Source of the DNA: a virus
Reading direction: 5' to 3' (one strand)
Length of the DNA: 23,551 nucleotides
Virus record (IMG/VR): IMGVR_UViG_3300042397_000536
Span: 1 to 23,551 of that record
Under the pieces are notes generated by a model. The model saw nothing but the letters and a program-made list of their open reading frames with translations, did not search any database and had not been told where the DNA came from. A program made the position numbers and the translations under genes. Below are positions 7,248 to 12,720 of this stretch, in pieces. Positions within the stretch are counted from its first letter, which is position 1. Every line of letters begins with the position of its first letter.

Positions 7248-7731
7248 AAAATCAAACTTGGCCAAAGGCCGAGATAGTTTTGATGCCAAGATAGATAACA
7301 GTCTAGTTGCGTTTTTTAATAAGAATGTAACTCCGTATCCCACAGAGGTAGGCTCTCCTGCTTTTGACCTAATTCCCATTGAGAAGCAGAAAGACGTGAT
7401 GGTCAATGTGGCTCGCATGCACGGGCAACAGGAATACAATCGTATCATGCAATTGGTAGCAGTTCTACAGACACAGGCAGCGAGCATTAAACGTAGATTA
7501 GAAATTACCGATTGGGTTCATGCGGCCAAGTATCAGTTTCAGACCTATCATGGAAATATCTATTGGTTAGCACACGATACTCGCAACGGCGGAACTATAC
7601 TTGTGCATCACGGTCCGGATGAATGGTATACTGGTGCTCCAGAGAATTATAACTACATTTGCCGTGTAAAATGGTTGGGAGATTATACCTGGCTAGAAGT
7701 AGATGGTGACGGCAACCCTGTAAACGACTAA
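7237..7731 (+). CDS. DUF2452-family protein
   Basis: The 164-residue protein overlaps the end of the gp44-like gene by 11 bases. Conserved-looking stretches are YPTEVGSPAFDLIPIEKQKD, MHGQQEYNRIMQLV, DWVHAAKYQFQTYHG and YICRVKWLGDYTW. I recognise this pattern as DUF2452, found in bacteria and aquatic phages, with no established function. It occupies the position where T4 places gp62, but it does not resemble gp62. The TAA stop forms part of the terminator stem at 7730-7749. The start is the ATG at 7237, inside the upstream gene. Confidence 0.7.
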   Translation: MSDEKSNLAKGRDSFDAKIDNSLVAFFNKNVTPYPTEVGSPAFDLIPIEKQKDVMVNVARMHGQQEYNRIMQLVAVLQTQAASIKRRLEITDWVHAAKYQFQTYHGNIYWLAHDTRNGGTILVHHGPDEWYTGAPENYNYICRVKWLGDYTWLEVDGDGNPVND

Positions 7732-7749
7732 GGGGTCCTTAGACCCCTT
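7730..7749. terminator. Bidirectional hairpin between convergent genes
   Basis: AAGGGGTC (7730-7737), loop CTTA, GACCCCTT (7742-7749) form a perfect 8-bp GC-rich stem between the DUF2452 gene (+) and phoH (-). No long U-tract follows on the plus strand, so termination may be partial there. The position between converging stops fits a shared terminator. Confidence 0.65.
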
Positions 7750-7767
7750 GTATCTCCTTATGTAAGT

Positions 7768-8508
7768 TTAGGCGTCGCCGTAGATAGACAAAATCTCCTT
7801 AACAGCTTCGTGTCGCTCAACATCTTGCACATCAAATTTTACTAGATCCACATACCTGTGGCCCTGGAAGTTATTATACAATCCCAAAAATTCTAGTAGG
7901 CCGTTGTTGCTAGGACGATCAGCCTGCTGTAGGTCTCCTGTGACTACCATCTGGCTTCCCTGTCCTAATCGTGTCAGCAGCATTTTCATCTGACTAGGTG
8001 TGGCATTCTGCATTTCGTCAGCTACGACCACTGCATTTTTAAAAGTTCTACCTCGCATGTAGGCCAAAGGACTGGTTTCTATCACCCCCTCTTTGATAAA
8101 ATTTTCTATCTCTTTGGCGTTGAAATTTTCTGCGATTACATCAAATATTGGCTTGGTCCAAGGTGCCATTTTTTCATTTAGGTCCCCGGGCAAGAATCCG
8201 TGTTCTTCATCAACACTCACAGCAGGTCGAGTAACTATGATTTTATCTGCAGATCCGTACTTGAGTTGATCTATGGCCCATTGAACCGCCAGCATGGTTT
8301 TACCCGTACCGGCTGGACCGATAGCGAATACAATCATTTTGTTGGGATCGTTTAGTTTAAGTAGATAAGTCTCTTGGCTTAGACTCTTGGGATAAATCTG
8401 TACTCTTCTGCGTTTTTCATTTAATCTATGATCAATATTTATTACATTGTTAGGGAATCGTGGATCATATTGCTCTTTTTGCTGAACTTGCGCTCTTTTT
8501 CGCTTCAT
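7768..8508 (-). CDS. phoH: PhoH-like P-loop ATPase
   Basis: This 246-residue protein is the only minus-strand gene. The PhoH core is clear: SLSQETYLLKL, Walker A GPAGTGKT (64-71), TRPAVSVDEEHGFLPGDLNEKM-type segment, Walker B VVVADEMQN with D164/E165, LTRLGQGSQMVVTGDLQQ, and a C-terminal VERHEAVKEIL. A basic N-terminus (MKRKRAQVQQK) precedes it. PhoH proteins are ATPases related to superfamily 1 helicases and are common in marine phages. The link to phosphate stress does not hold in every case and the phage role is unresolved. AGGAGGG lies upstream of the ATG on the minus strand, with an 11-base gap. Confidence 0.9.
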   Translation of the reverse strand: MKRKRAQVQQKEQYDPRFPNNVINIDHRLNEKRRRVQIYPKSLSQETYLLKLNDPNKMIVFAIGPAGTGKTMLAVQWAIDQLKYGSADKIIVTRPAVSVDEEHGFLPGDLNEKMAPWTKPIFDVIAENFNAKEIENFIKEGVIETSPLAYMRGRTFKNAVVVADEMQNATPSQMKMLLTRLGQGSQMVVTGDLQQADRPSNNGLLEFLGLYNNFQGHRYVDLVKFDVQDVERHEAVKEILSIYGDA

Positions 8509-8535
8509 ATAAGGTTAGCCCTCCTGTAAGTGTTA

Positions 8536-8566
8536 GGCACGGACCTCAAACCGTAGTGTCCGTGTC
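8536..8566. promoter_or_regulatory. Inverted repeat in the phoH leader/intergenic region
   Basis: GGCACGGAC (8536-8544) pairs with GTCCGTGTC (8558-8566), with one G-U pair and a 13-base loop. It lies in the 140-base region between the divergent phoH and the 8649 gene, about 28 bases upstream of the phoH start. It could be an operator or an mRNA leader hairpin for phoH. Its function is not established. Confidence 0.4.
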
Positions 8567-8569
8567 CGA

Positions 8570-8579
8570 ACACATGTGT
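8570..8579. promoter_or_regulatory. 10-bp perfect palindrome ACACATGTGT
   Basis: A perfect palindrome lies four bases from the inverted repeat above, within the divergent intergenic region. Palindromes of this size can be dimeric-regulator sites, but a chance occurrence cannot be excluded. It is the only perfect palindrome of this length I noticed between divergent genes here. Confidence 0.25.
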
Positions 8580-8626
8580 ATTTAACACCTGGCTCTAAAA
8601 GTTATGTGTTATGTTTGTATTTTGAC

Positions 8627-8634
8627 GATAAATA
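8627..8634 (+). promoter_or_regulatory. Late promoter (GATAAATA)
   Basis: CGATAAATACA lies 14 bases before the ATG at 8649, in non-coding DNA, immediately upstream of a GGGAG ribosome binding site. It matches the T4-like late -10 element (TATAAATA) at 7/8 and is identical to the octamers before 16984 and 21254. It would drive the 8649-9909 pair and perhaps the lysis genes. Confidence 0.6.
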
Positions 8635-8648
8635 CAACGGGAGATAAT

Positions 8649-9182
8649 ATGGCAGATATTAAAGACGTTATAGCTAACATAGAACAGGTTTACGGTTCTA
8701 ACAACAGCTTGAATTTACTCAAAGATTTTGAACGTGTGATCGACGAACTAGATGTCTATGTCTACGACAACTGGCTAGACGGAGAACTGGTGTCTGGTCC
8801 TAAAGAATCCAGATATTTCGTGGAATGCACATTTATGTGGCCTGAAAAGGACATGCCGGAACCTGCAGGCGGAAAAAGACTGCTAGAGTACGGTTGCAAG
8901 GTACAGGTAGCTGAAACCGCGATATCAAAGGTGCGAAGGATCAAGACACCCGATGATATCCGCCCAGGCACACGCAAGGGCAAGATTGATCAAGAACCTG
9001 TGTGGATGATTAAAATCACTATGCCTAAGAAGTTGATGAACGACATCAATCGAGGCTACACAGAATTAGACAAGAACAAAATAGAGGACATAGTCAGTGC
9101 ATCGGGAGTTAATGCACAGATTGATCCTGCAGAACAACAAGCACAGGAAATGGCAAATGCACAACCAGCACCAGCAGCTTAA
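8649..9182 (+). CDS. Conserved-looking phage protein, late expressed, unknown function
   Basis: This is a 177-residue protein. The ATG at 8649 is chosen over the upstream in-frame ATG at 8604 because GGGAG lies just before it and the late-promoter octamer lies between the two. Sequence features are a helical N-terminus, an FVECTFMWPEKDMPEP strand-turn, an RIKTPDDIRPGTRKGK basic segment and an Ala/Gln/Pro-rich tail. There is no signal peptide or membrane segment. The promoter type suggests a virion or assembly role (inference). It overlaps the next gene by 26 bases. Confidence 0.65.
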   Translation: MADIKDVIANIEQVYGSNNSLNLLKDFERVIDELDVYVYDNWLDGELVSGPKESRYFVECTFMWPEKDMPEPAGGKRLLEYGCKVQVAETAISKVRRIKTPDDIRPGTRKGKIDQEPVWMIKITMPKKLMNDINRGYTELDKNKIEDIVSASGVNAQIDPAEQQAQEMANAQPAPAA

Positions 9183-9909
9183 CGAAGGTCTCAGAGCCGA
9201 CGATCTCAAAGAAATGGTTCATCCAACCTTTGAGGTAGATTCATTTAGATCCAAGATGGGTGAAGATCAAGACGTATGTGTGATCAGTTTCAAGGTCAAC
9301 GATCGTTCACCGGCCAAGGATCTCATGGAATTTATCGAGAAGGGATATGCTTTTGTGTTGGACGCAGATGTCAGCAGCGGAGAAGATAACCGCGGCGAGT
9401 ACTCTGTGTTTGTAGAAATAGCTCGCACAGCTAAACTGTCTGAGCAGATCAAAGAACTTACCTACGGTGTAAAAAAGCTCACAGGACTAGATGATCTAAA
9501 ATTTAAATATCATAAAGAAAATCAAGTACACGAAGCCACTGAAGAAAATCTCAAGAAAAAGATTCCTGACAATTCTTCTGCATATCAAGGACTGATGGAT
9601 CGCATGCGCACAGAAAGTGTGCGTGACTTTTTCACAAAAACTTTAATGGATGATCTCACTCTAGATGGTGACATCATTACCATCCACAAACCATTTGATC
9701 GTTCTATCAAGTTACAGATAGTCAAAGACGGTGCCACTGAATCTATACTAGAAGGCATAGATGACGGGTATACCGTAGACGAAACAGCCAGCAGTGAAAT
9801 GTTTTGGCTTACTAAAGTATTAGGTGACTACCATATAAATAAAATTGGTGAAAACTTTGTTTTCAACAACGGCGCAAGGTCTATGCTATTAAAAAGGACA
9901 GAACAATGA
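9157..9909 (+). CDS. Phage protein of unknown function, late expressed
   Basis: This is a 250-residue acidic protein. ATG 9157 is preferred because AGGAAA sits six bases before it; the frame is open further upstream (ATG 9097) but only inside the neighbouring gene. Recognisable stretches are VHPTFEVDSFRSKMG, VISFKVNDRSPAKDLMEFIEKGY and VRDFFTKTLMDDLTLDGD. No enzyme motif is identified. It is probably coupled to the 177-residue protein, suggesting a pair that acts together. The stop overlaps the endolysin start (ATGA). Confidence 0.6.
   Translation: MHNQHQQLNEGLRADDLKEMVHPTFEVDSFRSKMGEDQDVCVISFKVNDRSPAKDLMEFIEKGYAFVLDADVSSGEDNRGEYSVFVEIARTAKLSEQIKELTYGVKKLTGLDDLKFKYHKENQVHEATEENLKKKIPDNSSAYQGLMDRMRTESVRDFFTKTLMDDLTLDGDIITIHKPFDRSIKLQIVKDGATESILEGIDDGYTVDETASSEMFWLTKVLGDYHINKIGENFVFNNGARSMLLKRTEQ
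9834..9841 (+). promoter_or_regulatory. Candidate late promoter with exact T4 -10 octamer TATAAATA
   Basis: The exact T4 late octamer lies in the 3' end of the upstream gene, 65 bases before the endolysin ATG. It would be well placed to start the lysis cassette. It is also coding sequence (Ile-Asn-Lys), so chance is possible. Confidence 0.45.
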
Positions 9910-10532
9910 GCTTTACATTTAATTTTACTCAAGAACAGTTGAAAGAAATGATTCCACGGAATCCCTATGTACCACAGTGGTATGAAGCTATTTCAAGTAT
10001 TCTTCCAGAATATGAAATCAATACCCCACAACGTGTTGCAGCCTTCCTAGCACAGTGCGCACATGAAAGCGGTGGCTTTGTTTTCCTCAAAGAAAATCTC
10101 AACTACAAGGCACCTAGTCTGCGCAAGGTATTTCCTAAATACTTTTCAGACGATGCTACCGCAGTCGCATACGCCAACAAGCCAGAAAAGATCGCCAATA
10201 GAGTCTATGCTAATCGCATGGGCAACGGTGATGAATCATCAGGTGACGGATGGCGCTACTGTGGTCGCGGATTGATCCAGCTCACTGGCAAAGACAACTA
10301 CACATTCTTTGCGGCCAGCATAGATGTTCCTGTAGAGGAAGCTTCAGAATATCTGCAGACCTTTGAAGGTGCAGTGCAGAGTGCTTGTTTCTTTTGGGAA
10401 CAGAACAATCTCAACAAGTGGGCAGACGCAGGTGACATTCTCACTCTAACCAAGCGTATCAACGGTGGTACGATTGGATTGGAAGATCGCATCAAACATT
10501 ACGAACACGCATTGCATATCTTTGGAGCCTGA
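9906..10532 (+). CDS. Endolysin, glycoside hydrolase family 19 (chitinase-like)
   Basis: This is a 208-residue single-domain GH19 protein. AAFLAQCAHESGGF holds the catalytic acid E54. NLNYKAPSLRKVFPKYF follows, then ANRVYANRMGNGDESSGDGW with E110 as the probable catalytic base region and CGRGLIQLTGKDNY. GH19 phage endolysins cut the glycan strands of peptidoglycan. There is no signal peptide, so export must depend on a holin, consistent with the downstream membrane genes. The start overlaps the upstream stop (ATGA), with AGGA just upstream. Length is typical for globular Gram-negative endolysins. Confidence 0.9.
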   Translation: MSFTFNFTQEQLKEMIPRNPYVPQWYEAISSILPEYEINTPQRVAAFLAQCAHESGGFVFLKENLNYKAPSLRKVFPKYFSDDATAVAYANKPEKIANRVYANRMGNGDESSGDGWRYCGRGLIQLTGKDNYTFFAASIDVPVEEASEYLQTFEGAVQSACFFWEQNNLNKWADAGDILTLTKRINGGTIGLEDRIKHYEHALHIFGA

Positions 10533-10535
10533 TAA

Positions 10536-11156
10536 ATGAGTCAGTTAGGGTGGATGCTAGGTTTGATTCCAGATAGTTTTTTTGTTTGGATCACCTATGT
10601 GTTGATGATCCTAGGAGCAGGGTTGTATGTGGCCAGCAAACTAGTGGCATGGATCCCTTTGATGTCGCAGTACAAGTTACCATCAGAACTGATCGGGGTA
10701 GGTGTGTTAATGGTAGGAGTATATATGTTTGGCAGCTATGGCACAGAGATGCTGTGGCGCGAACGTGTAAGAGAACTAGAAGCAAAAGTTAAGATTGCTG
10801 AAGAAAAAAGCCAGCAGGTTAACACAGTGATAGAAACACGAGTTGTTACAAAGATCAAAGTGGTCAAGGAAAATGTATATGTCAACAGAGAAATCATCAA
10901 AGAAGTTGCAGGCAAGCAGTTGGATGCTCAGTGTAGTTTGCCTAACTCTACTGTCAGCTTGCACGACAGCGCCAGTCGTAATGAAGTGGCCGGACGTGCC
11001 GCCGCAACTGATGGAACCCCCAGCCAAGTTAAAGCCAGTCAACTCCTCGACGCAGTAGTTCAAAATTACGGCGCCTGTCACGAAAATGCAGCCAAACTAG
11101 AAGCCTGGCAAGAATGGTATAGAGAACAGAAAAAAATCTTCGAAAGTGTTAAATAA
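10536..11156 (+). CDS. Inner-membrane spanin (Rz-like) with two transmembrane segments
   Basis: This is a 206-residue protein with hydrophobic segments at about 14-36 and 51-69, then a heptad-rich coiled coil (about 72-110) and a C-terminal helix (NAAKLEAWQEWYREQKKIF) resembling the end of Rz proteins. Two periplasm-side cysteines (C133, C181) could form disulfides. Rz spans the periplasm and pairs with Rz1 to fuse inner and outer membranes at lysis. Rz normally has one N-terminal TM. Two TMs would need an N-out topology to keep the coiled coil periplasmic, so a holin-like N-terminal fusion is possible. The o-spanin gene is embedded in it at 10879-11058. It follows the endolysin by three bases. 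Confidence 0.75.
   Translation: MSQLGWMLGLIPDSFFVWITYVLMILGAGLYVASKLVAWIPLMSQYKLPSELIGVGVLMVGVYMFGSYGTEMLWRERVRELEAKVKIAEEKSQQVNTVIETRVVTKIKVVKENVYVNREIIKEVAGKQLDAQCSLPNSTVSLHDSASRNEVAGRAAATDGTPSQVKASQLLDAVVQNYGACHENAAKLEAWQEWYREQKKIFESVK
10879..11058 (+). CDS. Outer-membrane spanin lipoprotein (Rz1-like), embedded in the i-spanin gene
   Basis: The 59-residue product is encoded in the +1 frame wholly within the i-spanin gene, as for lambda Rz/Rz1. ATG 10879 is chosen because AAGGA (10866-10870) lies 8 bases upstream; a TTG at 10843 and ATG at 10873 are alternatives. It has a polar Lys-containing n-region, a hydrophobic h-region (WMLSVVCLTLLSA) and the lipobox L25-S26-A27-C28. The mature 32 residues contain seven prolines, the hallmark of Rz1. 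Thr at +2 fits sorting to the outer membrane. It would bind the periplasmic end of the i-spanin. Confidence 0.85.
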   Translation: MSTEKSSKKLQASSWMLSVVCLTLLSACTTAPVVMKWPDVPPQLMEPPAKLKPVNSSTQ

Positions 11157-11181
11157 TAGTATATGAAGCAGGAGCGCAGTA

Positions 11182-11745
11182 ATGAGTGTAACAGATTCAG
11201 TTTTAAAAATATTCACAAAAGAAGTTAAAGATCCTAATGCGCCAAAGCCGGCGCCGGGTTCTCGCAGTGAAAGAGAAGCCAAAATCAAAGACAAAGCAGG
11301 TATGGTTATTTCTGTATTTGCACTATTCTTGGCAATCAACAGTTGGTATGGTGGTAAACTGTCCAGCACAGTATTAAGTAATACACTAGGTGCCAACAAT
11401 GCCTGGGCACAGTATCAAGCCAAGAACAATCGTTTAGTTAGTTTTGAAATTGCCAGTAAGACAACTAGCGATCCCGTGTTAAAGAAAGAATTCAAAGCAG
11501 AAGCAGAACGCATGGATGCTGACAAGAAAGAAATTGCTATTAAAGCAAGAACCATGGAAGCAGAGCGAGAAGTGGCCAAAAAGTCTAGTCCTTGGATCGC
11601 ATATGCCAATACAGCATATCAGTTAGCCATTGTTGTGTTGACCGCAAGTATTCTTGCAGTTAGTATGTCAATGTTCTGGGGTAGCTTTGTCGTAGCAGGA
11701 CTAGGTATAGTGCTGAGTATGAACGGCCTATACCTTTGGTTTTAA
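11182..11745 (+). CDS. DUF4337-like membrane protein in the lysis cassette
   Basis: This is a 187-residue protein with predicted TM segments at about 38-54, 143-162 and 165-185, and a charged, helical middle (about 95-135). The segment ISVFALFLAINSWYGGKLSS followed by TVLSNTLGANNAWAQYQAKN resembles DUF4337 family membrane proteins, whose function is unknown. A basic, Pro-rich N-terminus precedes TM1. AGGAG lies 9 bases before the ATG. Its place between spanins and holin suggests a lysis-timing or antiholin role (inference from context only). Confidence 0.65.
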   Translation: MSVTDSVLKIFTKEVKDPNAPKPAPGSRSEREAKIKDKAGMVISVFALFLAINSWYGGKLSSTVLSNTLGANNAWAQYQAKNNRLVSFEIASKTTSDPVLKKEFKAEAERMDADKKEIAIKARTMEAEREVAKKSSPWIAYANTAYQLAIVVLTASILAVSMSMFWGSFVVAGLGIVLSMNGLYLWF

Positions 11746-11764
11746 CAACAACTAGGAGCAGATT

Positions 11765-11884
11765 ATGTTAGATATTTTATTATGGATAGCGGTCGGAGCA
11801 TTTGTAGGTTGGAACTTTCCACAACCGTTTTGGGCTAAAGCCATGCAAGAAAAGATTCAAGCAATGCTGGCTAAAAAGCAATAA
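11765..11884 (+). CDS. 39-residue single-TM protein
   Basis: A short ORF (ATG 11765, TAA 11882-11884) has AGGAG six bases upstream. It encodes an N-terminal hydrophobic helix (LDILLWIAVGAFVGW), an FPQPFW turn, and a C-terminal amphipathic Lys-rich helix (KAMQEKIQAMLAKKQ). It fills the gap between the DUF4337-like gene and the holin exactly. A small lysis-cassette membrane protein such as a holin regulator or pinholin-like peptide is plausible, but no family is recognised. Confidence 0.6.
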   Translation: MLDILLWIAVGAFVGWNFPQPFWAKAMQEKIQAMLAKKQ

Positions 11885-11901
11885 CGGAAAAGGAATAAGA
11901 T

Positions 11902-12414
11902 ATGAGCGAGGAAGTTAAAAGCGAATCAGAAAAGAAAAAAGAAGATTGGATGAATTCAAAATGGCGTCCAATGATGGGTTGGATGTACATGCTAGTCTGT
12001 ACCATGGACATGGTTGTATTTCCAATCTTATGGAGTTTATTGCAAACTACTGTAGGAACAGGTCTTACACAATGGAATCCATTAACTCTACAAGGTGCAG
12101 GATTGTTCCACATCGCCATGGGTGCTGTATTAGGTATTGCAGCATTTGGCCGCACACAAGAAAAACTCAACGGAGCAAACAATGGCGGAATACAAGCCCC
12201 AGGAACAGGATTTTCGAGCGGGGCTCCAGCATTTAGCGCACCTCAATCAGGATTTGGTACAGCATCAGGGGGCTTTGGTTCTCCAGTGCCAGCACCGAGC
12301 ACAAGTTTTGCACCAGCACCAAGTTGGGGTACAACACCAATTGCGCCAGCAAGGCCAATGACAAGTAGCACAGGTAAGCCAATGCCTATGCAACCAGATC
12401 AACCGGAACTATAA
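11902..12414 (+). CDS. Holin, 3-TM type (PF11351-like), with long Gly/Pro/Ala/Ser-rich tail
   Basis: This is a 170-residue protein. Residues 14-90 (DWMNSKWRPMMGWMYMLVC ... GLFHIAMGAVLGIAAFGRT-QEK) match the layout of the 3-TM holin family described for gene transfer agents: a charged start, WRP, a TM, a loop, and a GLFH-containing TM followed by RxQEK. Holins form inner-membrane lesions that release the endolysin. Residues about 92-170 are a low-complexity tail rich in Gly, Ala, Pro, Ser and Phe, which most family members lack as far as I know. AAGGAA precedes the ATG. Confidence 0.75.
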   Translation: MSEEVKSESEKKKEDWMNSKWRPMMGWMYMLVCTMDMVVFPILWSLLQTTVGTGLTQWNPLTLQGAGLFHIAMGAVLGIAAFGRTQEKLNGANNGGIQAPGTGFSSGAPAFSAPQSGFGTASGGFGSPVPAPSTSFAPAPSWGTTPIAPARPMTSSTGKPMPMQPDQPEL

Positions 12415-12424
12415 GGAAAATAAA

Positions 12425-12646
12425 ATGAAACATTTAATTTTTGTAGCAGGTTTAGCACTAGCTCTAGCATTGCCGGTCTACGCCGCTGAAGATGCAAAAC
12501 CAGAAACTAAAAAAGTCTGTGTGGATCAACAAGGCAAAGATGGTAAGCCTGTAATTGATCCTAAGACTAAAAAACCCAAGCAGAATTGCAAAGAAGTCAA
12601 AGTGCATAAAAAGCATGAAGGCACAGCAGTACCAGTAAAAAAATAA
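12425..12646 (+). CDS. Small exported Lys-rich protein with two cysteines
   Basis: This is a 73-residue protein with a clear Sec signal peptide (MKHLIFVAGLALALALPVYA, predicted cut after A20). The mature chain is 53 residues, highly basic, with Cys32 and Cys55 that may form a disulfide across a Lys/Pro-rich loop. It would be periplasmic. No family is recognised. As last gene of the lysis cassette, just before its terminator, a role in lysis or in periplasmic defence against other phages is possible (inference). AAGGAA lies upstream. Confidence 0.65.
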   Translation: MKHLIFVAGLALALALPVYAAEDAKPETKKVCVDQQGKDGKPVIDPKTKKPKQNCKEVKVHKKHEGTAVPVKK

Positions 12647-12676
12647 TTCTTGTTCAGTAAATCTGTAGTAAATACT

Positions 12677-12707
12677 TAGGACTACTTGACGTAGTCCTAT
12701 TTTTATT
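12677..12707 (+). terminator. Rho-independent terminator of the lysis cassette
   Basis: TAGGACTAC (12677-12685), a 5-base loop TTGAC, and GTAGTCCTA (12691-12699) form a perfect 9-bp stem followed by TTTTTATT. It lies about 30 bases after the last lysis gene. The loop and the first base of the 3' arm double as the -35 box of the next promoter. Confidence 0.85.
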
Positions 12708-12714
12708 GTATACT
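12686..12714 (+). promoter_or_regulatory. Sigma70-type promoter of dnaJ, fused with the terminator
   Basis: The -35 is TTGACG (12686-12691), the spacer exactly 17 bases, and the -10 is TATACT (12709-12714). Each box matches consensus at 5/6. The -35 sits in the terminator loop and the U-tract forms the spacer. The expected transcription start is about 12720-12722, at the ATG of dnaJ (12721), so the mRNA should be leaderless or nearly so. No Shine-Dalgarno sequence is present before the ATG. Confidence 0.75.
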
Positions 12715-12720
12715 ATAAAC

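Noticed and set aside
7237-7731. Assignment of this gene as clamp-loader subunit gp62
   Set aside because: Position fits T4 order, but the sequence pattern fits DUF2452 and shows no gp62 resemblance.
8622-8650. TTGACG-17-TAATAT as a sigma70 promoter before 8649
   Set aside because: The -10 match is 4/6 and overlaps the start codon; the GATAAATA late element in the same place is the better explanation.
10776-11081. Minus-strand ORF opposite the spanin genes
   Set aside because: It has no ribosome binding site, is antisense to two supported genes, and its composition fits a shadow frame.
12137-12361. Plus-strand ORF rich in Gln and His overlapping the holin tail
   Set aside because: It is a frame shadow of the low-complexity GC-biased holin tail, with no ribosome binding site and no recognisable motif.
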